Below, in pieces: positions 48,540 through 56,746 of a stretch of 64,000 bases of DNA. A program made the position numbers and the translations under genes. The stretch lies in NCBI GenBank assembly GCA_963752815.1, contig CAVVZI010000006.1, positions 62,001 through 126,000 on the forward strand. The letters are read 5' to 3'. The notes under the pieces are model-generated. The model did not search any database. It saw nothing but the letters and a program-made list of their open reading frames with translations, and was not told the DNA's origin. Origin of the DNA: Sva-07 sp963752815. Its GTDB lineage: Bacteria; Actinomycetota; Acidimicrobiia; Acidimicrobiales; Ilumatobacteraceae. How positions within the stretch are numbered: the first letter of the stretch is position 1; the number at the start of each line of letters is the position of its first letter.

Positions 48540-49657
48540 GACTCCAGGCCTCCGGCGACCTCGTCGATCGTGATCATGCCGAGGTAGCGCCCGCCAGTAC
48601 CGATGACGGTGCTGCCATCCGCCGCGGCTCCGGCGCGATCGACCACGACCGCCATCCGCGATCGGGCGTTCACGATCACGTCGAGCGCCTCGCGCAGCGG
48701 CGTCGTCGGGCTGACCTGTGACACGAACTCCTCGAGCGGAAGGTGGCCGACGGTCGGCGCAGGACACTCGCTGACCGCGTCGCGCCCGACCCAACCGAGC
48801 AGGTGCTCGCCCTCGGCGACGGCCACCCAGGGAGTGCCGAACCGTGCCATCGCCTCGAGCGCCTCGGCCGGAGTGGTGCCGGGTGTGATGGTCGGCCCCG
48901 TGATCGGCGCGATGTCGGCGACCGTGCGCAGCGCCAGCCGGCGCAGTCCGCGCTCGCGGCCGAGGAACGAAGCGACGAACTCGCTCGCCGGCGCTCCCAA
49001 CAACTCGTCGGGTGTGGCGTACTGCTCGAGAATGCCGCCGACGTTCATGATCGCGACCCGGTCGGCGAGCTTGACCGCCTCGTCGATGTCGTGGGTGACG
49101 ATCACGATCGTCTTGCGCACGGTGGCCTGCAGCGTGAGCAGGTCGTCCTGCAGGCGTTCGCGAACGATCGGGTCGACGGCGCTGTACGGCTCGTCCATCA
49201 GGAGGATCGGCGGATCGGCGGCGAGCGCCCGCGCCACGCCGGCGCGTTGCTGTTGCCCCCCGGACAGCGCGGCGGGGTAGCGGTCGAGCAGGTCGCGGTC
49301 GAGGCCCACGAGGTCGGCGAGCTCGTCGCAGCGTGCGTTGATCCGCTTCTTGTCCCACCCGAGCAACTCGGGAACGACCCCGATGTTGCGGCGCACCGAC
49401 CGGTGCGGGAACAGCCCGATCTGCTGGATGACGTAGCCGATCCGGCGACGCAGCTCGTGGGCCCGCAACGACCGCTGGTCCTCGCCGAGCACCATGATCG
49501 TTCCCGACGTCGGCTCGATGAGCCGGTTGATCATCTTCAGCGTCGTCGTCTTGCCGCATCCCGACGGACCGACCAGCGCGACGATCTCGCCCTCGGCGAT
49601 GTCGAGCGTGAGGTCGGTGACGGCCGGCCTGACGGTGCCGTCGAACTGCTTGTGCAC
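48536..49657 (-). CDS. Osmolyte ABC transporter ATPase with CBS domains (OpuCA/ProV-like)
   Basis: 373 residues. Walker A GPSGCGKTT, Q-loop YVIQQIGLFPH, signature LSGGQQQRAGVARAL, Walker B ILLMDEPYSAVD and H-loop VTHDIDEA. The tandem CBS domains (about residues 255-370) sense ionic strength in ProV/OpuCA. The sequence upstream (ISLVGV) continues the first beta strand, but only GTG 49657 offers a standard start. Either the true start is unusual or an indel hides it. Confidence 0.88.
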   Translation of the reverse strand: MHKQFDGTVRPAVTDLTLDIAEGEIVALVGPSGCGKTTTLKMINRLIEPTSGTIMVLGEDQRSLRAHELRRRIGYVIQQIGLFPHRSVRRNIGVVPELLGWDKKRINARCDELADLVGLDRDLLDRYPAALSGGQQQRAGVARALAADPPILLMDEPYSAVDPIVRERLQDDLLTLQATVRKTIVIVTHDIDEAVKLADRVAIMNVGGILEQYATPDELLGAPASEFVASFLGRERGLRRLALRTVADIAPITGPTITPGTTPAEALEAMARFGTPWVAVAEGEHLLGWVGRDAVSECPAPTVGHLPLEEFVSQVSPTTPLREALDVIVNARSRMAVVVDRAGAAADGSTVIGTGGRYLGMITIDEVAGGLES

Positions 49658-49747
49658 GCCGACGAGGGAGATCGCGGTCGAGCCGCTGGCACCACTGATC
49701 AGCGGGAACCTATCTGGAATGAGACGGCCCGAGTTGAACCGGTGCCG

Positions 49748-50767
49748 TCAGACCGAGCTGAGGGCGTCCATCACCGCGCGCCACCGTTCCGGATCGGACT
49801 TGTACGGGGCGTAGAAGGAGATCCGTTGGATCACGTCGCCGTATCGCGTGGCGAGTTCGGGAGCGATCGATTCGGGCGGGCCGACCACGGCGAACGTGTT
49901 GAGGATCTCGTCGTCGATGAGCGTGCCCATCTTCACCCAGTCGCCCTGCTTCGACAGCGCGTTGAGTTCCTCCTGCAGGCCACCCCAGCCGTGCAGTTCG
50001 AGGACGCCCTTGTAGGCGGGCGTCGAACCGTAGAACGCGATCTGCTGGCGCGTGCCGGCGGCGGCCGCTTCCATCTGCTCATCACTCGTCCCGGTGACCA
50101 CGAACGACGGCCCGATGATCTCGAAGCCCTCCATCGTCTTGCCGGCCTTGGCGCGTCCACGCTCGAGGGCGGGGATGGTCACCTCGCGCAGGTACCGCTC
50201 GGTGGTGAATCCGTGGCAGAGGAAGCCGTCGCACACCTCGCCGGCGACCTCGGTCATCAGCTCACCGACGCCGGCGAGGAACACCTTCGGCGGGCCGAAC
50301 CCGTCGAGGTCCGATGCCGCAGGGGTGAAGAACGGGGTCATCAGCGTGTGCGTGTAGTACTCGCCCCGGAACTCGAGCTTCTCGCCGGTGAGCCACGTGT
50401 TCCAGATCGCCCGCATCGCCAGGACGAGCTCGCGCATGCGCGGTGCGGGATGGCTCCACTCCATCGAGAAGCGCTTGGTGATGTGCGGCTTGATCTGGCT
50501 GCCGAGGCCGAGGATGAAGCGCCCCTTCGAGAAGGCCTGCAGGTCCCACGCCGTGTTGGCGAGCGTCATCGGCGACCGGGCGAAGGCGACGGCGATCGAC
50601 GTGCCGAGTTCGAGATGTTCGGTGTGCTCGGCGCCGAGGAGCAGCGGCAGGAACGGGTCGTGCGATGTCTCGGCCGTCCAGACGCCGGCATAGCCGGCGG
50701 CTTCGGCTTCACGGGCGTTGGCGCCCGCCTTGGCGAGATCGGTTCCGAGGCTTCCGTCGACTTTCAT
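49748..50767 (-). CDS. LLM-class F420-dependent oxidoreductase (TIGR03617-like)
   Basis: 339 residues, luciferase-like barrel: AREAEAAGYAGVWTAETSHD, LGTSIAVAFARSPMTLANTA, WDLQAFSKGRFILGLGSQIK, KVFLAGVGELMTEVAGEVCD and GFLCHGFTTERYLREVTIPA. It belongs to the probable F420-dependent group common in mycobacteria and acidimicrobia. Substrate unknown. Intact. Leaderless, with TACGTT seven bases upstream. Confidence 0.85.
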   Translation of the reverse strand: MKVDGSLGTDLAKAGANAREAEAAGYAGVWTAETSHDPFLPLLLGAEHTEHLELGTSIAVAFARSPMTLANTAWDLQAFSKGRFILGLGSQIKPHITKRFSMEWSHPAPRMRELVLAMRAIWNTWLTGEKLEFRGEYYTHTLMTPFFTPAASDLDGFGPPKVFLAGVGELMTEVAGEVCDGFLCHGFTTERYLREVTIPALERGRAKAGKTMEGFEIIGPSFVVTGTSDEQMEAAAAGTRQQIAFYGSTPAYKGVLELHGWGGLQEELNALSKQGDWVKMGTLIDDEILNTFAVVGPPESIAPELATRYGDVIQRISFYAPYKSDPERWRAVMDALSSV

Positions 50768-50774
50768 GCCGCCG

Positions 50775-50780
50775 AACGTA
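50775..50780 (-). promoter_or_regulatory. -10 TACGTT, leaderless LLM gene
   Basis: Minus-strand hexamer ending seven bases before ATG 50767. Confidence 0.55.
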
Positions 50781-50801
50781 CAGTGCCGGGCCTTGCGGCG
50801 G

Positions 50802-51698
50802 TCAGTCCTGCTCGTTCAAGAAGCGTTGGATCTCGGCGGCGAGTTCGTCGCCGGACTGCATCTCGAGGCCGGGCCCCTCGGCGGCCCGCTCGCGCTCACG
50901 CTCACCGTCGGCGGCGTCGTAGATCTGCTCGAGCTGATGCAGCATCGCGAGGTGCTCGGGATTGTCGCCGACCGACTTGTCGATCCGCTCGCGCTGGATC
51001 CGCACGTCGCCGCGCAGGTCGGTCGCCGGGATCGTGATGCCGGTGACCTCGGTGAACCCGTCGAGCAACGCCACCGACGCCGCCGGGTACGACATCGCCG
51101 CCACATAGTGCGGCACCTGCGCCCAGATCCCGAGCGTGGGAATCTTCCGCGCGTGCAATGCGTGTTCGAGGGCGGCGGCCGCACCGGCCGGCACGTCGAT
51201 CGAGCTGCGGGCGAACGTGACGCTGGCGAGCACGTCGGTCGACGGTGACGAACACGACAGGCGCGGCGGGCGGGTGTGCGGGGCGGCGAACGGATACGCA
51301 CCGAACGCGACCATGCGGGTGACGTCGAGTTGCACGGCGATGTCACAGACGGCGGCGGCGAACCGGTGCCACGCCATGTCCGGCTCCGGACCCGTGAGCA
51401 GCAGGATGTCGCGACCGTCGACCGAGCGTCCGGCGCGCAGTTCGATCGTCGGCCACACGAGGTCGGTGTTCAGGCCGTCACGGAGTTCCATCGTCGGACG
51501 GCGGGCCCGGTAGTCGACGAACGTGTCGTCGTCGAAGCGGACCAGCGGCACGGTGCCGCACTCGGTCGACACCACGGCCGCCGCGGTGGCGCCCGCTCCG
51601 GCCGCGTCGATCCAGCCGGTCAGCATCACGAGCAGCACCGGTTCGTGCAGCATCGGCTCGTCGATCAGCCACTCGTAGGAGCCCTGCGGGTCGATCAC
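50802..51698 (-). CDS. PAC2-family protein
   Basis: 298 residues. PAC2 (proteasome-assembly chaperone 2-like) fold: EPVLLVMLTGWIDAAGAGAT, RPTMELRDGLNTDLVWPTIE, ILLLTGPEPDMAWHRFAAAV, MVAFGAYPFAAPHTRP, LGIWAQVPHYVAAMSYPAAS and ALLDGFTEVTGITI. A charged C-terminal coiled segment follows. Actinobacteria with 20S proteasomes encode these, but the bacterial role is not known. GTG 51698 overlaps the stop of the kinase-like gene upstream by four bases, so they are co-translated. Confidence 0.85.
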   Translation of the reverse strand: MIDPQGSYEWLIDEPMLHEPVLLVMLTGWIDAAGAGATAAAVVSTECGTVPLVRFDDDTFVDYRARRPTMELRDGLNTDLVWPTIELRAGRSVDGRDILLLTGPEPDMAWHRFAAAVCDIAVQLDVTRMVAFGAYPFAAPHTRPPRLSCSSPSTDVLASVTFARSSIDVPAGAAAALEHALHARKIPTLGIWAQVPHYVAAMSYPAASVALLDGFTEVTGITIPATDLRGDVRIQRERIDKSVGDNPEHLAMLHQLEQIYDAADGERERERAAEGPGLEMQSGDELAAEIQRFLNEQD

Positions 51699-52759
51699 GG
51701 CAGCGCCTCGAGGTGCTGTTCGGCGCGGCTCGCGGCCGCCTCGACCTGCATCTTGAACGGCGAGAGTTCGTCGGCACTGCGCTCGCCGAGGGCGCCGCCG
51801 AGGTAGCGCGAGTACACGCCCTCGAGGATGCAGGCGAGCTTCCAGTAGGCGAACGCCACGTAGAAGTCGAGATGTTCGATGCTCCGTCCCGACACCTCGG
51901 CGTACCGTTCGGCGAGCCGGCGACGGTCCCAGAACCCCGCCGCGGTGGTGGCGTTGCCGGTCCATGCCGACTCGGCGTCGCCGGGACCGGTCCAGTACAC
52001 CTGCAGCAGCCCGACGTCGGCGAGCGGGTCGCCGAGCGTGCAGATCTCCCAGTCGAGCACGGCGACGACGTCGCCCCGGCCGTCGACCATGCAGTTGTCG
52101 AGCCGGTAGTCGCCGTGGACGATCGTGGCGCCCTGCTGGGCGGGAACCCGATCGAGCAGGGCGTCGTGGACACGGTCGACCGCGTCGAGCTCGCGGGTCT
52201 TGCCCTGGTTCCACTGGCCGTACCACCGCTTGAGCTGGCGCTCGATGTACCCGTCGTGCCGGCCGAGGTCGTCGAGTCCGGCATCGACCAGGTCGACGGC
52301 GTGGATGGCCGCCATCGTGTCGACGATCGAACGGCTGGCGTTCGATCGTGCGGCCTCGTCGAGGACCGACTCGGCCGACCCTCGGTCGCGAATGACGTGG
52401 CCGTCGACGAAGCGCATGACGTAGAACGGCGCGTCGTTGACCGACGGGTCGTCGCAGTATCCCTCGACGGGCGGCACGGGCACCGCGGAACGTTGCAGGC
52501 CGGCCAGGATCCGGTGCTCGCGACCCATGTCGTGGGCGCTCGCCAGCACGTGACCGAGCGGTGGACGGCGCAGGACGACGCGCGTTCCGTCGGCACCGGT
52601 GACGCGATACGTGAGATTCGAATGGCCGCCGGCGATGGCCGCGAACTCGAACGGTGCCCGGGCGCCGGCGACGTTCGCGACGAGCCATTCGGTGACGCAG
52701 CCGACGTTGATTCCCGGCACCTCGACTCCTGGTTCGTGGATGCTGTCGCTGTCGCTCAT
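51695..52759 (-). CDS. Aminoglycoside-phosphotransferase-like kinase (ACAD10-type)
   Basis: 354 residues of protein-kinase-like fold: FAAIAGGHSNLTYRV (nucleotide loop), RVVLRRPPLGHVLASAHDMG, EHRILAGL, the catalytic loop ATIVHGDYRLDNCMVD (HGDxxxxN) and VVAVLDWEICTLGDPLADVG (metal-binding D). These features match the phosphotransferase family beside acyl-CoA dehydrogenases (ACAD10/11-like) that phosphorylate hydroxyacyl-CoA or small molecules. ATG 52759 is supported by TACCCT nine bases upstream. Confidence 0.85.
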   Translation of the reverse strand: MSDSDSIHEPGVEVPGINVGCVTEWLVANVAGARAPFEFAAIAGGHSNLTYRVTGADGTRVVLRRPPLGHVLASAHDMGREHRILAGLQRSAVPVPPVEGYCDDPSVNDAPFYVMRFVDGHVIRDRGSAESVLDEAARSNASRSIVDTMAAIHAVDLVDAGLDDLGRHDGYIERQLKRWYGQWNQGKTRELDAVDRVHDALLDRVPAQQGATIVHGDYRLDNCMVDGRGDVVAVLDWEICTLGDPLADVGLLQVYWTGPGDAESAWTGNATTAAGFWDRRRLAERYAEVSGRSIEHLDFYVAFAYWKLACILEGVYSRYLGGALGERSADELSPFKMQVEAAASRAEQHLEALP

Positions 52760-52768
52760 GCGGTTCCG

Positions 52769-52774
52769 AGGGTA
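52769..52774 (-). promoter_or_regulatory. -10 TACCCT for kinase/PAC2 operon
   Basis: Minus-strand hexamer nine bases before ATG 52759, back to back with the thioredoxin promoter. Confidence 0.5.
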
Positions 52775-52789
52775 GCGATCACCCGCGGA

Positions 52790-52795
52790 TAGCGT
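52790..52795 (+). promoter_or_regulatory. -10 TAGCGT, leaderless thioredoxin gene
   Basis: Ends seven bases before ATG 52803. Confidence 0.55.
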
Positions 52796-52802
52796 TGGGT
52801 TC

Positions 52803-53510
52803 ATGGCTTACACCGATGTCACCGACGCAACGTTCCAGTCCGAGGTCCTGGACAAGTCCATGCAGGTGCCCGTCGTCGTCGATCTCTGGGCCCCGTGGTG
52901 CGGTCCGTGCAAGACCCTCGGGCCGATCATCGAGAAGGTCGTCGACGACACGAACGGCGACGTGGTGCTGGTCAAGGTCAACGTCGACGAGAACCCTGGT
53001 CTGCACCAGGCGTTCCAGGTGCAGTCGATCCCCGCGGTGTATGCGATGAAGGACGGCGTGATCGTCGACGGCTTCATGGGCGCGTACCCCGAACACGTCG
53101 TGAAGGAGTTCGTCGACTCGCTGCTGCCCACCGAGGAGCAGACCGAGGTGGCCAAGCTGGTCACCGCCGGCGACGAGGACAGTCTGCGTCTCGCGCTGGC
53201 ACTGGAACCGACGAACGAGGACGTGATCGTCGCCCTCGCCGAGCTGCTGATCGACCAGGGCCAGCCCGAGGAAGCGTTGGGGTTGACGGTCCGGATCCCC
53301 GAAACCGAACGGACCCGCCAGGTGGCTGCCCGCGCCCGGATCGGATCCACCGTGGACGACAACTACGACGAACAGCTCGACGCGCTGCTCGACCAGGTGA
53401 AGACCGACGACGAGGCCCGCCAGAAGTTCGTCGACATCCTCGAGCTGATGGGATCCGCCGACCCCCGTACCGCCGACTACCGGCGCCAGCTCACCGCTCG
53501 CCTGTACTGA
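52803..53510 (+). CDS. Thioredoxin/TPR fusion protein (CnoX/YbbN-like)
   Basis: 235 residues. Thioredoxin domain (1-105) with active site WAPWCGPCKTLGPI and cis-Pro in VQSIPAVYAMKDG. The C-terminal half is helical tetratricopeptide-like (DSLRLALALEPTNEDVIVAL, AELLIDQGQPEEALGLTVRI, KFVDILELMGSADPRTADYR). CnoX proteins guard substrates from oxidation and hand them to GroEL. Unlike E. coli YbbN (SxxC), the CGPC pair is intact, so redox activity is expected. Intact. Confidence 0.9.
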   Translation: MAYTDVTDATFQSEVLDKSMQVPVVVDLWAPWCGPCKTLGPIIEKVVDDTNGDVVLVKVNVDENPGLHQAFQVQSIPAVYAMKDGVIVDGFMGAYPEHVVKEFVDSLLPTEEQTEVAKLVTAGDEDSLRLALALEPTNEDVIVALAELLIDQGQPEEALGLTVRIPETERTRQVAARARIGSTVDDNYDEQLDALLDQVKTDDEARQKFVDILELMGSADPRTADYRRQLTARLY

Positions 53511-53528
53511 GGTCGCCCGCCACGGCGT

Positions 53529-54302
53529 TCAGCCCCGGAGGAATACCTGCAGTTCGTGGCGGAAGCGCCGCTCGACGTCGTCGTAGCGGGCGCGGAGTTC
53601 GTCGCCGGCCGTCGCGGGGTGGAGTGCCGTCGGGAGTTGCGGCTCGGTGCGGAGATGCCGTAGGGCGAGGGCGAGCGCGTCGAACGCGGTGGCGAGGCCG
53701 CCGGGTCCATCTCGTTCGAGTTGCTCCGCCGCCCGATCGAGATCTGTTCGACGGAGGCGGCTCTGGCGGTCGATCTGCTCGAGGTCCCACAGTTGCCCGA
53801 CGATCGACTGCTCGTCGGCCCCGGTGAGCGGACCGCGCGTGACGAGGCAGTCGGGGAGGTCCGGGATCTCGATGTTCGCCGGCCGCATCCAGATGTCTGG
53901 TCGTAGTTCGCCGAGTCTCGATCCGATCGCGCGCGCCCGGAAGTCGCGGCGTTCGGTGGTCGTGCGCCGTTCGGCGGTCACGATCACCACGTGCCACTCG
54001 CCGTCCCACTCGGCCGGTGCTCGCCGGCGCCCGGTGTCCTGCTCACGTTGTCTGGTGAGCAGCCGACCGCTCAGGGAGTAGCTGGCGTCGTCGGTGGTGA
54101 GTTCACCTCGGTCGACCATCCGGGACAGGGCCGTACGCACCGTGCCTGGCGCAACGTCGAACAGGCCGCAGAACTCGACCAGTGCCGACACCGGCATCAC
54201 GGGCGGATGCGAGCCGAGGAGCAGCGACAGCACGATCGAGCGGGTGGTGAGCGGAGTGCTGAGCGACGATGCCGAATCCGTGATATTACGAGAGTTGCCC
54301 AT
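53529..54302 (-). CDS. PaaX-family transcriptional regulator
   Basis: 257 residues. PaaX-type winged helix (RSIVLSLLLGSHPPVMPVSA, GLFDVAPGTVRTALSRMVDR, GELTTDDASYSLSGRLLTRQ), central domain (WDGEWHVVIVTAERRTTTER, FRARAIGSRLGELRPDIWMR) and C-terminal cap. PaaX represses phenylacetyl-CoA genes, but many actinobacterial relatives regulate other lipid genes. ATG 54302 is preferred; ATG 54323 would overlap the divergent promoter. It very likely controls the desaturase 28 bases away. Confidence 0.8.
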   Translation of the reverse strand: MGNSRNITDSASSLSTPLTTRSIVLSLLLGSHPPVMPVSALVEFCGLFDVAPGTVRTALSRMVDRGELTTDDASYSLSGRLLTRQREQDTGRRRAPAEWDGEWHVVIVTAERRTTTERRDFRARAIGSRLGELRPDIWMRPANIEIPDLPDCLVTRGPLTGADEQSIVGQLWDLEQIDRQSRLRRTDLDRAAEQLERDGPGGLATAFDALALALRHLRTEPQLPTALHPATAGDELRARYDDVERRFRHELQVFLRG

Positions 54303-54317
54303 CGTGATCGAGAAGTG

Positions 54318-54323
54318 TAACAT
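54318..54323 (+). promoter_or_regulatory. -10 TAACAT, leaderless desaturase; overlaps divergent paaX-like promoter
   Basis: TAACAT ends six bases before ATG 54330. The complementary strand holds TACACT eleven bases before the paaX-like ATG 54302. The two -10 regions overlap, so only one polymerase can bind at a time. Confidence 0.55.
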
Positions 54324-54329
54324 GCAGTC

Positions 54330-55341
54330 ATGACCCCGTATGGCGTCACCAATGCCGTCACCGAGCGCACCGACGTCGGCAGCGCGCCGCGCTCCGACCA
54401 GACGTCACCGGCGCACACGATGGCGCCCGCGGCGAAGGACCTGCCGGACGTGTTGCCGACCGACCGGTTGAACGAGCGGGGCATGGCAACCCCGGCGTGG
54501 CGCGACGAACTGCGCAAGATCCCGAACGTCCGCAACGGCTTCACGGTCGTCGGCGCGCTCGCCCAGTCGTTCGGCGTGGTGATCGCCGCGGCCTGGATCA
54601 ACACGTGGTGGTCGTACCTGATCGCATTCGTGTTGATGACGCGCGGCCACGTGTGCCTGAACATCCTCGCCCACGAGGCGGCGCACCGGCTCCTGTTCAC
54701 GAATCGCCGGCTCAACGACAACGTCGGCCGCTGGCTGCTGGCCTACCCCACGTACCAGGCGATGCTCGTCTACCGCCGGGTCCACTTCGCGCACCATCGC
54801 GACGAGATGGGCCCCGACGAACCCGACCTCGCGCTGTACGCCGGTTACCCCATCCCGAAGGACTCGTGGCACCGCAAGCTGAAGCGTGACGCGATCGGCA
54901 ACAGCGCCTCGAAGAACTTCAAGTCGCTCGGCCGGGCCATCCGGTCAGGCCAGACGCGAGGCGCTCGAGATCCTCGCCGTCCAGGCCGTGATGCTCGGCG
55001 CGTCGCTCGTGTTCATGCGACCGCTGGCGTACGTGGTCTGGATCCTGTCGTGGTCGACGTTGTGGAAGGTGTCGAACCGGCTGCGGTCGATCGCCGAACA
55101 CGGCGGCATGATCCGCTCGAAGGACCGACGCCTCACCACGCACGTCATCCGTCAGAGCCGGCTCGCCCGCTTCTGGATGGTCCCGTACAACACCGGTTGG
55201 CATCTCGCCCATCACGTCGACATGGGGGTGCCGTGGCGCAACCTGCCGCGACTGCACGACGAACTCGTGCGGTCCGGCTGGGTCACCGAGGCCATCACCT
55301 ACCCGAGTTATCGCGCGTTCTGGCGGGCCGCGACGCGCTGA
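54330..55341 (+). CDS. Membrane fatty acid desaturase, one frameshift
   Basis: About 337 residues. Three histidine boxes: ILAHEAAHRLLF, YRRVHFAHHRDEMGPDEPDL and GWHLAHHVDMGVPWRNLPRL. Hydrophobic helices: GALAQSFGVVIAAAWINTWW, LAYVVWILSWSTLWKV. An extra T near 54953 shifts the frame; deletion yields GRAIRQARREALEILAVQAV. Introduces a double bond into membrane lipid or free fatty acid chains, altering fluidity. Controlled probably by the divergent PaaX-like protein. Confidence 0.85.
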
Positions 55342-55443
55342 TCGTCCGCGGAGGCGCTTTTCGCGGCGCTCCGGATACGGTGACCCGACCGATCTCCCCC
55401 TGCTGAACGAGGCGCGTCCGCGCGCCGGTCGAGGAGGTCGAGT

Positions 55444-56199
55444 GTGGTGGATTCTCCGGATGGTTCCCGGCAGCCGGCCGGCGCGCCCCTGAGCCGATCG
55501 GCGGACGACGCCGATCTCCGTCGGCCGTTGCCGCAGGGCTCGCGCGCCGAACAGGTCAGGGCGTGGATCAGCTGGTTCGGTGTCGGCCGATTGATCGGCT
55601 CGGCGATCGCCATGGTGGTCGTGTGCGCCGGTGCGTACTGGCTCGTCCGGACACCGCCCCCGCCGACCGAGGCGCTGCTGCCGCGGGTCGCCACGACCTC
55701 GACCGCACCGGCGATCGCGCCGGTCGCGTCGCCGCCGGTGACCGAAGTGACGCCGGCGGTCGCCGTGGTCCACGTGGCCGGTGCGGTGGCGGTGCCCGGT
55801 GTCTACCGCGTCGATTCCGGCGCACGCGTCGACGACGCGATCAGGCTGGCCGGTGGGCCGGCACCGGACGCCGACCTCGACGTGGTGAATCTCGCCGCGA
55901 TCGTGGTCGACGGCAGTCGCATCTACGTGCCCCACATCGGCGAATCGATCCGGCCCGAGGTCGTGCCGACCGGATCGGTCGGGGGAGAGGCCGCAACCGC
56001 CGGCCCCACGATCGTCGACGTCAACGTCGCGACGGTCGAGGAACTCGACGAACTCCCCGGCGTCGGCCCGGCCACGGCCGCGGCGATCGTCACCGAGCGC
56101 GAGCGCAACGGTCCCTTCGTGAGCGTCGACGATCTCGACCGGGTGCCCGGCATCGGGCCGGCCAAGCTCGATGCCCTGCGCGACCTGGTGACGACGTGA
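55444..56199 (+). CDS. comEA: ComEA-like DNA-binding competence protein
   Basis: 251 residues. One N-terminal membrane helix (LIGSAIAMVVVCAGAYWLVR), a Pro/Thr-rich spacer, an SLBB domain (VVHVAGAVAVPGVYRVDSGA, RVDDAIRLAGGPAPDADLDV) and two helix-hairpin-helix motifs (ELDELPGVGPATAAAIVTER, DDLDRVPGIGPAKLDALRDL). Anchored outside the membrane, ComEA binds incoming double-stranded DNA and passes it to ComEC, encoded just downstream. The GTG start at 55444 is followed by a second GTG. Confidence 0.9.
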   Translation: MVDSPDGSRQPAGAPLSRSADDADLRRPLPQGSRAEQVRAWISWFGVGRLIGSAIAMVVVCAGAYWLVRTPPPPTEALLPRVATTSTAPAIAPVASPPVTEVTPAVAVVHVAGAVAVPGVYRVDSGARVDDAIRLAGGPAPDADLDVVNLAAIVVDGSRIYVPHIGESIRPEVVPTGSVGGEAATAGPTIVDVNVATVEELDELPGVGPATAAAIVTERERNGPFVSVDDLDRVPGIGPAKLDALRDLVTT

Positions 56200-56220
56200 G
56201 CGCGGCGCCTCCGCCGATCG

Positions 56221-56718
56221 TCAGAACAGTGATTGGCCGACGACCATCGCCGCCACCAACAGGGCGGCGCAACAGCCGAGCCAGATGCCGGCGCACAGGC
56301 CGAAGAACTGGCGCCAGTAATCGGTCCAGGTGGCCATCGGGTTCCGGGTGCAACGACGCGAGGCCAACAGACCGACGAGCATCCACATCACAGCCGATCC
56401 GGCGATCGCCAGCGGATAGTGCGAACTGTCGCCGAAGGGTGCACCGACCACCAGGAGCCCGGGTGCTGCGCACACCCCGGCGATCAGGCCGACGGCTCCG
56501 CTCCACGCTCCGTCGAAGAATTTCAGGACCACGATCGCGATCAAGCCCAGCGTCGCCGGGACGATCAGGCCGGCGAACGGGCCCAGTCGGCGGATGCGGG
56601 AGCGGTACCAGAACGGCCCTTCGATGAGCGGCGCCGACATCACGACACGGCCGCCGGACGACGAATCGGACGACGGTCGCGTCGAACGCGGTGGCAGCGA
56701 GGGGGCATACGAATCCAC
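56221..56718 (-). CDS. Small membrane protein of unknown function between comEA and comEC
   Basis: About 165 residues, three or four helices: GPFAGLIVPATLGLIAIVVL, SGAVGLIAGVCAAPGLLVVG, LAIAGSAVMWMLVGLLASRR, LCAGIWLGCCAALLVAAMVV. A Ser/Pro-rich N-terminus precedes them. GTG 56718 is suggested because TACGAT lies nine bases upstream; GTG 56745 or ATG 56640 are alternatives. It is antisense to, and inserted between, the competence genes. No family recognised. Confidence 0.6.
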   Translation of the reverse strand: MDSYAPSLPPRSTRPSSDSSSGGRVVMSAPLIEGPFWYRSRIRRLGPFAGLIVPATLGLIAIVVLKFFDGAWSGAVGLIAGVCAAPGLLVVGAPFGDSSHYPLAIAGSAVMWMLVGLLASRRCTRNPMATWTDYWRQFFGLCAGIWLGCCAALLVAAMVVGQSLF

Positions 56719-56746
56719 AACGGCGACATCGTACGGCGTCGGCACG

